The position numbers and the translations under genes were made by a program. From assembly GCA_017940005.1 (NCBI GenBank), contig JAGAZO010000020.1, positions 62,001-126,000 on the forward strand: DNA of 64,000 nucleotides. The letters are read 5' to 3'. Source of the DNA: Treponema sp. GTDB taxonomy: Bacteria; Spirochaetota; Spirochaetia; Treponematales; Treponemataceae. A model generated the notes under the pieces. It saw only the letters and a program-made list of their open reading frames with translations, had not been told where the DNA came from and ran no database searches. Positions 35,608-44,625 of the stretch are shown here, piece by piece (position 1 is the stretch's first letter; each line of letters opens with the position of its first letter).

Positions 35608-36198
35608 ATGGAACCGATTATTTTAGCTTCGTCATCGCCGCGCCGTCAGGACATACTCAAATTGCTTCACATTCCATACCAAGTTATCATGCCAAACATC
35701 GATGAAACTTTTTCTGCTGGCGTTGACATTGACGATGTTCCTGAACTGCTTGCGCGCGAAAAAGTTTTAGCAGTGCTTCATGCACTTCCAGCAGACAGAG
35801 AAATTCCGTGGATACTTGCGGCAGACACGCTCATCATATTTGATGGTACAATCTACGGCAAACCGCGCGATCAGGAAGAAGCTGCGCGTTTTTTAAAGAC
35901 ATTCAGCGGAAAAACGCATATGGTAAAAACTGCCATTGCACTCTATAACGGACGCACACATGCTGTTTCAGTGCGCGCAAGCGTCACCAAAGTCACATTC
36001 AAGCAGCTCAACGACGAAGAAATCAATTGGTATATAGAAACAGGCGAATGGCACGGCGCGGCTGGCGCATACCGGATTCAAAGCCTTGCCTCATGCTTTA
36101 TTGAAAAAATACACGGTTCTACAAGCGGTGTCGAGGGCTTGCCAATATCAGAGCTTTATGATATGCTCAAGGAGCAGGGATATTCAATACTTGAATAA
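35608..36198 (+). CDS. maf: Maf-like nucleotide pyrophosphatase
   Basis: Maf proteins hydrolyse non-canonical or pyrimidine nucleoside triphosphates to monophosphates. The 196-residue protein has the N-terminal ILASSSPRRQDILKLL (about 5-20), the catalytic-glutamate region, WILAADTLIIFDGTIYGKP (about 72-90), and the C-terminal GAYRIQSLASCFIEKIHGSTSGVEGLP motif near 150 with the YRIQ variant of YxIQ. GAGGGAG precedes the ATG. It is located between tRNA-Arg and the rpsB operon. Confidence 0.94.
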   Translation: MEPIILASSSPRRQDILKLLHIPYQVIMPNIDETFSAGVDIDDVPELLAREKVLAVLHALPADREIPWILAADTLIIFDGTIYGKPRDQEEAARFLKTFSGKTHMVKTAIALYNGRTHAVSVRASVTKVTFKQLNDEEINWYIETGEWHGAAGAYRIQSLASCFIEKIHGSTSGVEGLPISELYDMLKEQGYSILE

Positions 36199-36290
36199 TC
36201 GCTGCAGGCTGCTTTGGCTGTGTGCCTGCAAGCAGTCTATCTTCCGTACGTTTATCTTTTACTTTTGTAATTGCGGACGCATCGAGAAAC

Positions 36291-36330
36291 AGAGTATGGG
36301 GTACTCTATCAGTACCGGTGAAGGAGCAAG
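36291..36330 (+). promoter_or_regulatory. rpsB leader with alternative hairpins
   Basis: AGAGTA/TACTCT (36291-36307) and GGTACT/AGTACC (36300-36316) overlap and cannot form together. The second ends 5 nt before the AAGGAG ribosome site. This could let free S2 or another factor control translation, as S2 does in other bacteria. Confidence 0.4.
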
Positions 36331-36333
36331 ACA

Positions 36334-37209
36334 ATGGCAGTTGTCACTATGAAAAACCTGCTTGAATCGGGGGTGCATTTCGGTCATCAGGTAAAGCGTT
36401 GGGATCCGCGCATGAAAAAATACATTTTTTCAGAGCGTAATGGAATTCACATCATCGACTTACAAAAAACAATCGCGGCAATAAAAGAAAGCTACGATGT
36501 TGTACGCAAAACAACGATGGCAGGAAAAAGTGTCCTGTTCGTCGGCACAAAAAAACAAGCGCAGCAGGCAATCCAAAAAGAAGCAGAGCGTTGCGGGCAG
36601 TTCTACATAAACAACCGGTGGCTCGGCGGCATGCTCACAAACTTTTCCACAATAAAAAAATCATTGCAGCGACTCAAAAAAATAGAAAAGATGGAAGTAG
36701 ACGGCACATTTGACAATCTTACAAAAAAAGAAGTGTCGATGCTTCTCAAGGAAAAGGCAAAGCTTGAAAAGAACCTCGGCGGTATTAAAGAGATGAAGGA
36801 GCTTCCCGGAGTTGTGTTCATCATAGATACACACAAAGAGCAGATTGCCGTGGCAGAAGCCAGGCGCATGGGCATTCCGATTATCGCCGTTGTGGATACA
36901 AACTGCAACCCTGAAGGCATAGATTACCCTATACCTGGTAACGACGATGCAATCCGTGCCATTTCGCTTTTCACGTCCATCATTGCAAACGCAGTCATTG
37001 AATCAGACAACGAGGAAAGCCTCAAAGTGCTCGAAAACCTCAACGACGAGGACGACAATGTACAGACAGACGCTGTTGTAAAAGATGACGATGTGGAAAT
37101 CTCCGACTATGCAAACTATCAGCCGACAGAGCAGAAAGAAGAAGACATTGAAGCTGATCAGAAAGAACAAGAACAATTATTCGACGAAGATAAAATCTAT
37201 CGAAACTAA
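36334..37209 (+). CDS. rpsB: 30S ribosomal protein S2
   Basis: S2 is a primary component of the small ribosomal subunit. The 291-residue protein has the family signatures [19 protein letters not shown] (about 7-25), [16 protein letters not shown] near 70, [13 protein letters not shown] near 92, and [19 protein letters not shown] near 154. Residues about 230-291 form an acidic Asp/Glu-rich extension not found in E. coli. GAAGGAG precedes the ATG. It opens the rpsB-tsf-frr-uppS-cdsA-dxr-rseP block. Confidence 0.97.
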   Translation: MAVVTMKNLLESGVHFGHQVKRWDPRMKKYIFSERNGIHIIDLQKTIAAIKESYDVVRKTTMAGKSVLFVGTKKQAQQAIQKEAERCGQFYINNRWLGGMLTNFSTIKKSLQRLKKIEKMEVDGTFDNLTKKEVSMLLKEKAKLEKNLGGIKEMKELPGVVFIIDTHKEQIAVAEARRMGIPIIAVVDTNCNPEGIDYPIPGNDDAIRAISLFTSIIANAVIESDNEESLKVLENLNDEDDNVQTDAVVKDDDVEISDYANYQPTEQKEEDIEADQKEQEQLFDEDKIYRN

Positions 37210-37230
37210 TGCTAATTTTGGAGGCACACC

Positions 37231-38064
37231 ATGGACATAAAATCAGCAGATATAAAGACGCTTCGTGAAACAACAGGTGCAGGCATGATGGACTGCAAGA
37301 AAGCGTTGCAAGAAACAAACGGCGACATAGACAAGGCGGCGAAGCTTTTGAAAGAAAAAGGGCTTGCTGCTGTGGCAAAGCGTGCAGATCGCGCAACTGC
37401 AGAAGGACGCATTTTTATCAAGCGCGACGGCAGCAAACTTGCCATGCTCGAGCTCGTATGTGAAACCGATTTTGTTTCAAAAAACGATGAGTTCATCGCG
37501 CTTGGTGAAAAACTCATAGATTTGACGCTTGAAAAAGGCTATACAAACGTTGTGCAGGAGCATTCAGATATGCTCACACTGCTTGCTACAAAAGTGCGTG
37601 AAAACATGTCTGTGCGCCGCTTGTGCCTCGTAGATGTCCCTGAAAATGCGGCAGTGGGCACATACGTGCATAGCGACTTCAAAACAGGCGCAATCTGTAT
37701 TGTAAAAGGTTCCGCAGACAAAAATGTGCAGGAATTTGCAAACGATTGCTGTCTGCATCTTGCTGCTTTTACACCGTCATACATCACGCAAAAAGATGTG
37801 CCGCAGTCGTACATTGACGAGCAAATGGAAATATTCCAAAAACAGATGGAGCAAGACGAAAAGATGGCAGGCAAGCCGCAAAACGTCAAGGACAACATCA
37901 TTCAGAACAAGCTCAAAAAGCATTTGGAAGAAAGTTGCTTTGTTGATCAAACGTTTGTAAAGGACGACAAGCTTACCGTAAGCGCAAAACTCGCTGAAGT
38001 GGCAAAAACTGTCGGCGCAGACCTTGCATTTGGTGATATAGTGCTGTATGTGCTCGGCAAATAA
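37231..38064 (+). CDS. tsf: Elongation factor Ts
   Basis: EF-Ts recycles EF-Tu by promoting GDP release. The 277-residue protein has the N-terminal signature LRETTGAGMMDCKKALQET (about 11-29) and the dimer/EF-Tu-binding LVCETDFVSKNDEF (about 72-85). GGAGG lies 7 nt before the ATG and rpsB ends 21 nt upstream, so they are co-transcribed. A terminator follows. Confidence 0.97.
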   Translation: MDIKSADIKTLRETTGAGMMDCKKALQETNGDIDKAAKLLKEKGLAAVAKRADRATAEGRIFIKRDGSKLAMLELVCETDFVSKNDEFIALGEKLIDLTLEKGYTNVVQEHSDMLTLLATKVRENMSVRRLCLVDVPENAAVGTYVHSDFKTGAICIVKGSADKNVQEFANDCCLHLAAFTPSYITQKDVPQSYIDEQMEIFQKQMEQDEKMAGKPQNVKDNIIQNKLKKHLEESCFVDQTFVKDDKLTVSAKLAEVAKTVGADLAFGDIVLYVLGK

Positions 38065-38072
38065 TGCACAGT

Positions 38073-38104
38073 AAAAAACCGCTGCAAAATGCGGCGGTCT
38101 TTTA
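38073..38104 (+). terminator. Terminator (possibly partial) after tsf
   Basis: An ACCGC/GCGGT stem with extended GC pairing is followed by CTTTT. It separates rpsB-tsf from frr and may allow some read-through. Confidence 0.7.
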
Positions 38105-38134
38105 CAAAACGAGATTTTTTTAGGAGTGCATAGT

Positions 38135-38677
38135 ATGGCAGATACTGAAGTGAAAATGCAAAAAGCGATAGAGTCACTCAAAGACACGTTCAACGCAATC
38201 CGCACCGGGCGCGCGTCTGCGTCAATTTTTGATAAAGTACGCGTAGACTACTACGGACAAAAATCGCAGCTCAATCAAGTGTCCTCAATCTCAATTCCTG
38301 AAGCGCGCTCAATCGTCATTCAGCCGTTCGATAAGTCACTCATAGGCGAAATTGAAAAAGCTATTCAAGCTGCTGATTTAGGCTTGAACCCTTCAAATGA
38401 CGGCAAAGTTGTCCGCATATCGTTTCCACCGCTTACTGCAGACAGGCGTAAGGAGCTCGTAAAACAAGCAAAAGCAGACGCGGAAAACTACCGCACGCAA
38501 ATACGCAATATCAGGCGCGACGGCAACGACGAACTTAAAAAGCAGCAAAAGGCAGGTGAGCTTACCGAAGACAGCTTTAAAATTGAAACAGATAAGCTGC
38601 AAAAACTTACCGATAAATACATCGCAGAAATACAGAAGATTTATGATGCAAAAGAAAAGGAAATTCTAGAAGGTTGA
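38135..38677 (+). CDS. frr: Ribosome recycling factor
   Basis: RRF splits post-termination ribosomes together with EF-G. The 180-residue protein shows FNAIRTGRASASIFDKVRVDYYG (about 20-42), SISIPEARSIVIQPFDKS near 52-69 and the C-terminal helix LTDKYIAEIQKIYDAKEKEIL. AGGAG lies upstream of the ATG at 38135. Its stop overlaps the uppS start by one base (TGATG). Confidence 0.97.
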   Translation: MADTEVKMQKAIESLKDTFNAIRTGRASASIFDKVRVDYYGQKSQLNQVSSISIPEARSIVIQPFDKSLIGEIEKAIQAADLGLNPSNDGKVVRISFPPLTADRRKELVKQAKADAENYRTQIRNIRRDGNDELKKQQKAGELTEDSFKIETDKLQKLTDKYIAEIQKIYDAKEKEILEG

Positions 38678-39393
38678 TGGCTGTCGATAAAAACCACCTG
38701 CCCGTTCACGTAGGTGTAATCATGGACGGCAACGGAAGATGGGCGGAGAGACAGAATAAAATCCGCAGCGCAGGGCATTATGCAGGACTCACAAAAGCGA
38801 AAGAAATTGTAAAAGCGGCTGCAGTGCTCGGCATTAAATATATTACGCTGTACATTTTCTCAACGGAAAACTGGAAGCGTACTGCGGACGAAATCGGTTA
38901 TCTCATGAATTTGATACGAAACCATCTCAAAGCAGAATTTGACTTTTACAAAAGGAATGGGCTACGGCTGCTTCACATTGGAGATATTTCTGCACTGCCA
39001 AAAGACATTCAAAACGATTTGCACACAGCAATGACAGAAACGGCAGCTTTTACAGGAACAACGCTCGTCATGGCAATCAATTACGGTGGACGCGATGAAA
39101 TTGTGCGTAGCGTGAAAAAACTCGTTGCAAACGGCGCTTGCGATGTTACGGAGCAGACGATTGCCGCCGCTTTCGATGTGCCGAATCTCCCCGATGTAGA
39201 TTTGCTCATACGCACTGGCGGCGAGAAACGGTTGAGCAATTTTTTGCTGTGGCACGCGTCATACGCCGAGCTACTGTTCACAGACACGCTGTGGCCTGAT
39301 TACACTGTCGAAGAATTTTATGCCGACATAGAGCAGTTTCAAAATCGCAATAGACGGTTTGGCGCAGTGTTGCATGGAGAACGTAATGAATAA
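38677..39393 (+). CDS. uppS: Isoprenyl transferase (undecaprenyl diphosphate synthase)
   Basis: This cis-prenyltransferase makes the C55 carrier lipid for peptidoglycan and surface glycans. The 238-residue protein has the diphosphate-binding VGVIMDGNGRWAE (Asp17), the LYIFSTENWKRTADEI region near 68-83 and the C-terminal DLLIRTGGEKRLSNFLLWHASYAEL signature near 170-194. The start overlaps the frr stop and the end overlaps cdsA by 8 nt, so it is tightly coupled. The product would also serve the surface-glycan locus at 48-64 kb. Confidence 0.96.
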   Translation: MAVDKNHLPVHVGVIMDGNGRWAERQNKIRSAGHYAGLTKAKEIVKAAAVLGIKYITLYIFSTENWKRTADEIGYLMNLIRNHLKAEFDFYKRNGLRLLHIGDISALPKDIQNDLHTAMTETAAFTGTTLVMAINYGGRDEIVRSVKKLVANGACDVTEQTIAAAFDVPNLPDVDLLIRTGGEKRLSNFLLWHASYAELLFTDTLWPDYTVEEFYADIEQFQNRNRRFGAVLHGERNE

Positions 39394-40255
39394 AATCGTA
39401 CAACGGCTATTGATTTTTTTCATAGGCATACCGTCAGTGCTCGGAGTTGTATTTTTGCCGTATTACCACGAGTTGCCATTGCATGTTGTCATATGTCTGT
39501 GTTCAATTCTCGCTAGCCTTGAGCTGTATGCGCTATTTTCAAAAAACAGTAGACTTGTGCCAAAGTTGCTCATCGTCACGTTAAATGCAATCATTCCAAT
39601 TTCAGCATATATGCTCATCCTGTACAATGCAACACACGCAAACGCTCCGTTCCCGTTCGACTATATAACATGGGTATTTTTGGCAGATGCTGCAATCATA
39701 CTCGGATACAACGTACTCGCAGCAAAAACATTTGAGCACGCAAATACAAGCGCAGCGCTTTCACTATTGATTATATTTTTCACCGGATACCTCATCACGT
39801 TTATTTCCCGTATGACAATATACCGCAACGCACCATACTACATAGCAACATTTTTATTCCTCGTATTCATGTGTGACTCTGCCGCATGGCTTTTTGGCAT
39901 GCTGTTTGGGAAAAACAACAGAGGCGTTACAGCAGCAAGCCCCAACAAGAGCATTGCAGGATTTGCTGGAGGCTATGCAGGTTGCGTTGCGGCTGCCATA
40001 ACTGCGCATATGTTGCTTCCTAAAGTATTCGTAGGCTATCTATGGAAACCTGTTGTACTGGGCATACTTGTCGCAACAAGCTCTATCATCGGCGATTTAG
40101 TTGAATCAGTATTTAAACGGAGCGCAGGGGTTAAAGATTCAGGCACCATCATACTCGGACGCGGTGGCGTGCTTGATTCAATCGATTCCATTTTATTTTC
40201 TGCTCCTGTTTTCTACATAACGCTTCATCTTTTATACGGAACACCACTCCTCTAG
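39386..40255 (+). CDS. cdsA: Phosphatidate cytidylyltransferase
   Basis: CdsA makes CDP-diacylglycerol, precursor of all phospholipids. The 289-residue inner-membrane protein has about eight hydrophobic segments and the C-terminal family signature, here SSIIGDLVESVFKRSAGVKDSG followed by GRGGVLDSIDSI (about 230-262). I chose the ATG at 39386, preceded by GGAGA and overlapping uppS by 8 nt. dxr follows 2 nt later. Confidence 0.95.
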   Translation: MNKIVQRLLIFFIGIPSVLGVVFLPYYHELPLHVVICLCSILASLELYALFSKNSRLVPKLLIVTLNAIIPISAYMLILYNATHANAPFPFDYITWVFLADAAIILGYNVLAAKTFEHANTSAALSLLIIFFTGYLITFISRMTIYRNAPYYIATFLFLVFMCDSAAWLFGMLFGKNNRGVTAASPNKSIAGFAGGYAGCVAAAITAHMLLPKVFVGYLWKPVVLGILVATSSIIGDLVESVFKRSAGVKDSGTIILGRGGVLDSIDSILFSAPVFYITLHLLYGTPLL

Positions 40256-40257
40256 CG

Positions 40258-41340
40258 ATGAAAAAGGTTTTAGTGCTCGGATGCACCGGCTCGATTGGAA
40301 CAAGCGCGCTCGACATCATCAAAAACATGCCGCATGATTTTTGCGCGTGCGGATTAGTCGCGCACACAAGCCGTGAAAAAGCAGCTGCGCTTGCAAAAGC
40401 ATACGGCTGTCCGTACGCGCTTACGAGCGAAGACGGCGAGTGCATAGAAAAGCTTTTGCGTCAAACGCAGGCAGACATTGCGCTCAACGGCATTGCAGGA
40501 AGTGCGGGACTGCTGCCTTCAAAAGCAGTGCTCGAAGCGGGAGTTGATTTGGCGCTTGCCAACAAAGAGACTGTCGTCATGGCGTGGCATCTCATCGAGG
40601 AGCTTGCAAAAAAAACTGGTGCAAAAATCATTCCGGTAGATTCCGAGCACTCGGCAATTTTTCAGCTCATCAATAAAATTGGCAAAGAACATATTGCGGA
40701 AATACTCATAACAGCTTCAGGCGGTCCGTTCCGCGAGCATACAAAAGAGCAGCTTGCCTCTGTCACTGCGGGCGATGCGCTCAATCACCCTACGTGGAGC
40801 ATGGGCAAAAAGATTACGATTGACTCTGCGACGCTCGCAAACAAAGGGCTTGAAGTGATTGAAGCGTGCCGATTGTTTGACGTTGCGCCTGAAAAGGTAA
40901 AAGTTGTCGTGCATCCGCAGAGCATCGTCCATTCGCTCGTGCGCACAAAAGACGGCATGCTCTATGCGCAGCTTTCAGACCCCGACATGCGGCATCCGAT
41001 TTTTTCCGCGCTCTCCTTTCCTGCAATGAGCGAAAATTACTTGCAACCGTTTGACTTGTGCGGCACAACGCTCACGTTCTGCAAGCCGCGCACAGATGAC
41101 TTTCCCCTGCTCGCCTACGCATACGAAGCGGCGGAGCGCGGAGAAGGCTGCACGATTGCGTACAACGCCGCAGACGAAGTTGCAGCTCTCGCCTTTTTGG
41201 ACGGCAAAATACGGTTTACCGGCATTGCAAAAATCGTGCGGCGCGTGCTTGACAACGATTGGACTGTGTTACCTCAAACATTTGACGACGTTTTTACCAT
41301 AGACAAAAACGCGCGCGCCATTGCGGAGCAACTCATATGA
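40258..41340 (+). CDS. dxr: 1-deoxy-D-xylulose 5-phosphate reductoisomerase
   Basis: Dxr catalyses the first committed step of the MEP isoprenoid pathway. The 360-residue protein begins with the NADPH-binding VLGCTGSIGTSALDI (about 5-19). Further motifs are LANKETVV near 100, PVDSEHSAIFQ near 127, TASGGPFREH near 152, and NHPTWSMGKKITIDSATLANKGLE near 177. It lies between cdsA and rseP and ends by overlapping the rseP ATG by 4 nt. Confidence 0.97.
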   Translation: MKKVLVLGCTGSIGTSALDIIKNMPHDFCACGLVAHTSREKAAALAKAYGCPYALTSEDGECIEKLLRQTQADIALNGIAGSAGLLPSKAVLEAGVDLALANKETVVMAWHLIEELAKKTGAKIIPVDSEHSAIFQLINKIGKEHIAEILITASGGPFREHTKEQLASVTAGDALNHPTWSMGKKITIDSATLANKGLEVIEACRLFDVAPEKVKVVVHPQSIVHSLVRTKDGMLYAQLSDPDMRHPIFSALSFPAMSENYLQPFDLCGTTLTFCKPRTDDFPLLAYAYEAAERGEGCTIAYNAADEVAALAFLDGKIRFTGIAKIVRRVLDNDWTVLPQTFDDVFTIDKNARAIAEQLI

Positions 41341-42461
41341 AATGGATATACGGCATCATCTGTCTTGGTTTTATAGTTTTTTTTCACGAGCTCGGACACT
41401 TTCTCGCGGCAAAGCTGTTCGGCGTGGATGTTGAAGCGTTTTCGATTGGCTTTGGTCCCGTGCTGTTGCACAGAACAGTGCGCGGCACTGACTATCGCCT
41501 GTCGCTCCTGCCGCTCGGCGGCTACTGCGCAATGAAAGGCGAAAAAGATTTTTCAGAGGCGCTTGCAAACGGCTCTCGTTGTATCGATGCGCCAAAAGAT
41601 TCGCTGTACGGCATTCATCCGCTCAAGCGCGCGCTCATCGGCTTTGCAGGCCCATTTTTCAACCTCATCTTCGCATTCATGGCGTTTGTGATTATTGCGC
41701 TTGCAGGATACACGTACTATTCATACTCGACAAAGATACAGCTTGCAGATGAAGTGTATCCGGAGATTCACTCTGCCGCGCGCGACGCGGGATTGCTCAC
41801 TGGCGACATTGTGCTGTCGATAAACGGCAACGAAACGAGCGATTTTTCAGACATCATGCAACATGTCGGCACAAACCCCGACAAAGACTTGGTGATTGTC
41901 GTCAATCGGAACGGAGAAACGCTTTCTTTTACTGTCAAAAGCGAGCTTGACAAGTCGAGCGGCATTGGCAAAATAGGCGTCACTGCTTTTTCAACAGAGC
42001 CGATAAAGCGGGAGGCGAAGCGATATTCATTTTTTCCCGCGCTCTGGCAGGGCATTCAGCGCACCGGAAGCACTGTTGCGCTCACGCTTAAAAGCATAGC
42101 GATTCTTTTTCGCGGCGTCGACTTTAAAAATGCGCTTTCAGGACCTGCGGGCGTTGCGGGAATGCTCGGAGACACCGTGCGCGAAGGCTTTTCCGCAGGA
42201 GCGCGACAAGGAATCACTGCGCTGCTTGATTTAATGGCGTTCATAAGCGTTTCGCTTTTTATCATGAATCTGCTTCCCATTCCCATACTCGACGGAGGGC
42301 TTATTCTGTTTGCGCTCATAGAGTGCATCTTCCGCCGTCCAGTGCATCCAAAAGTGCAATACTATGTTCAATATGTCGGGCTCGCTTTCATCGCTGTGAT
42401 TTTTGTGCTCGGCATGACAAGCGACATATATCATTTTAGCAAATTGTTGAGGGTAGAATAA
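41337..42461 (+). CDS. rseP: RseP-type site-2 intramembrane metalloprotease
   Basis: RseP cleaves membrane-embedded regulators and signal-peptide remnants. The 374-residue inner-membrane protein has the zinc motif FFHELGHFLAAKLFG (His17, His21). A PDZ domain spans about 125-205 (AGLLTGDIVLSINGNET), and the third zinc-ligand region NLLPIPILDGGLILFALIE lies near 308-326. It overlaps dxr by 4 nt. The propeller protein gene starts at the base after its stop. Confidence 0.96.
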   Translation: MKWIYGIICLGFIVFFHELGHFLAAKLFGVDVEAFSIGFGPVLLHRTVRGTDYRLSLLPLGGYCAMKGEKDFSEALANGSRCIDAPKDSLYGIHPLKRALIGFAGPFFNLIFAFMAFVIIALAGYTYYSYSTKIQLADEVYPEIHSAARDAGLLTGDIVLSINGNETSDFSDIMQHVGTNPDKDLVIVVNRNGETLSFTVKSELDKSSGIGKIGVTAFSTEPIKREAKRYSFFPALWQGIQRTGSTVALTLKSIAILFRGVDFKNALSGPAGVAGMLGDTVREGFSAGARQGITALLDLMAFISVSLFIMNLLPIPILDGGLILFALIECIFRRPVHPKVQYYVQYVGLAFIAVIFVLGMTSDIYHFSKLLRVE

Positions 42462-44366
42462 ATGACACATGCATCATGTAAAAAAATCGCTGCCGCATTG
42501 ATTGCAGCTTTGACAGTTTTTTCAGTTAGCGCACAGTCGCACATATCTACGCAAGCGCATCAAAGTGCTGTAACGAGCATTGCGCCGGCAACTGACGACT
42601 ATTCGCTCAACACATTTTTTAGCGCCGATAACGATGGCTTTTTAATAAAATGGACGAGCGATGACCAAGGCGAGCACTATCAAATATCAGATTTGCAGAT
42701 AAAAATGATTGCAATTGCGCCCGACGGAAAAACTGTCGCAGCATATGAGACAGACGGCGGAGTTACAAACCGCGTAAGCGTATGGGATTTCAACACGCTC
42801 AAGCGAAAATACGCCAAACGTTTTTCCGACCCGCTCACCTCCCTTTCGTTTTCAGCTAAAGGCACGTACATCATCGCAGGAACGACGGCTGTCGACAGTG
42901 CGATTTTCTTGCGCGCTTCAGACGGCGTTGTCGTGAATAAAGTGAAAGATGCAACAGGCATTATCTCATATGCGGCGACGAGTAGCACAGAAAAAACAGT
43001 GTGCATGTATTCACCAGTGGGAACTATTTCGTACTACGACATGCAGACAGGTCGCCTTCGCCAAAAGCTGCAAGCGGAAGACAATCTTTTGCACGTAGTT
43101 ACATTCAACAACGACACATATATGGCTGGCGTAAAAAACAACAACGTCTACGTCATCTCTGCGCTCACCGGAAAAACGGCAGCTGTCGCAGCGGCGCAAA
43201 ATCCTATTCTCCTTACAAGCAGAAGCGATACAAATGTATATTATTTTGCAGACAACACAATGCGCGGATTTTCGCTGTACGCGCTTGAGTTTGGCTATAC
43301 AAAATCATTTTCAACGCCACAGATATTGAAAAATTACAAGTCGCTCGGAAATGAAAAAATCGTTTCAGGTTCAAAATACGAATCGACTATTTTTCTCGGC
43401 TCAAACAGCGGAAACATATATCGCACGGACGTGACGCCAGAGACAGAGATGCTTGCGCTGTATGCGCTCACCGACAACATATATGAAAAAATTTACGATA
43501 TGGCAAACGCACCGTCAGGATTTTATTTTTTAACAAAAGATGCGATTTACCAGTCCTCATACGACACAGGCGTTATCAACAAGGTTGCGCAGAATCCTGA
43601 ATACACGCATATGGCGACATACGGCAGCGGCGTGCTGTTGTGGTCAAAAGGAACAAGAAGAGACGTGCAGTTTCTCGATTTTTCAACTCAACAGCTGACA
43701 AATCTTTTTACGCCGCGCAACATAGTGCAGATGCTCCGCGTATTTCGGTCAACAGTGCTCGATATTGAAAGCGATACGAACGTGTACGCGTATCACCTCG
43801 ATACAGGCAAACGCGAAGAGCTGTATGCGGGGGCAGGATTGCAGGATGCAGTAATTGTTGACGACATGCTGTATGTAGCAAAGTCGTCTGCAACAAACCC
43901 GCCCGCCGCTTTGATAAGCGTAAACGTCAACACAAAAGAAGTGGTGCCGCTCAAAGTAAACGGCAATGTAATCTACTCGCTTTCAAGCGCAGATGAGATG
44001 ATTTACGGCATAACAGTGCAAAGCGAAGAGATGAAAACGACAAATCTCTTTTCATTCATGCCGCGCACATTGCGGAGCGCAACGCTGCTAAAACTCAACG
44101 ACGAAGACACGAACGCGTTCACATATTTTCACGACGGCATTGTATACACAGATATTGGCGGCGACAAAGTGTTCGGGTACACTGTTTCTACACGTAAAAA
44201 CATTACGTACAACCGCTCCACTTCGCTGCCGCTCAAAGTGGCGCAAAACGGTGAGCGCGTTGTTATCCTGAATAAAGATGGCAGCGTGTCGTGGTATAAT
44301 GTCGGAAAAGCACCTGTGCTTGCAGACTGGTACTTGACGCGCGACGGCGCTTGGTTTGAATTTTAA
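42462..44366 (+). CDS. Exported beta-propeller (WD40-like) protein
   Basis: This 634-residue protein has a signal peptide (cut after about residue 24, SVSAQS) and repeats typical of beta-propellers. Examples are SAVTSIAPATDDYSLNTFFSADNDGFLIKW and LTSLSFSAKGTYIIAGTTA, split here by normal sequence, and YSPVGTISYYDMQTGRL. There are probably two propellers. I recall a similar exported protein next to rseP in T. pallidum (TP0599). Its start codon follows the rseP stop directly, which suggests a role tied to the envelope, but the function is unknown. Confidence 0.85.
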   Translation: MTHASCKKIAAALIAALTVFSVSAQSHISTQAHQSAVTSIAPATDDYSLNTFFSADNDGFLIKWTSDDQGEHYQISDLQIKMIAIAPDGKTVAAYETDGGVTNRVSVWDFNTLKRKYAKRFSDPLTSLSFSAKGTYIIAGTTAVDSAIFLRASDGVVVNKVKDATGIISYAATSSTEKTVCMYSPVGTISYYDMQTGRLRQKLQAEDNLLHVVTFNNDTYMAGVKNNNVYVISALTGKTAAVAAAQNPILLTSRSDTNVYYFADNTMRGFSLYALEFGYTKSFSTPQILKNYKSLGNEKIVSGSKYESTIFLGSNSGNIYRTDVTPETEMLALYALTDNIYEKIYDMANAPSGFYFLTKDAIYQSSYDTGVINKVAQNPEYTHMATYGSGVLLWSKGTRRDVQFLDFSTQQLTNLFTPRNIVQMLRVFRSTVLDIESDTNVYAYHLDTGKREELYAGAGLQDAVIVDDMLYVAKSSATNPPAALISVNVNTKEVVPLKVNGNVIYSLSSADEMIYGITVQSEEMKTTNLFSFMPRTLRSATLLKLNDEDTNAFTYFHDGIVYTDIGGDKVFGYTVSTRKNITYNRSTSLPLKVAQNGERVVILNKDGSVSWYNVGKAPVLADWYLTRDGAWFEF

Positions 44367-44625
44367 CGTAGAGAACAAGCAGATGCTTTTTTCGTCGTGC
44401 TGTTGCGATGCGAATTATACGACTACGAAAAGCACCGCTTTTTCCTCGACGCGGCAGCGCAATGCTTTTACATTGCCATACCGCTTGATTTGAGTCTAAT
44501 GTGGCGAACGAATTTCCTGCAAGCGCGTGTTGTTTTGCCGCGTTTGCTGCATATAAAATAATCAAATAGTTTGGAACAGCACTGTCCATAGCACGACAGC
44601 AGCAAAAAGAAATCGCTACTCGCTT

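Noticed and set aside
44367..44625. Possible RNA gene between the propeller protein and glgA
   Set aside because: I found no tRNA, tmRNA, SRP or RNase P signature and no strong hairpin with a T-run.
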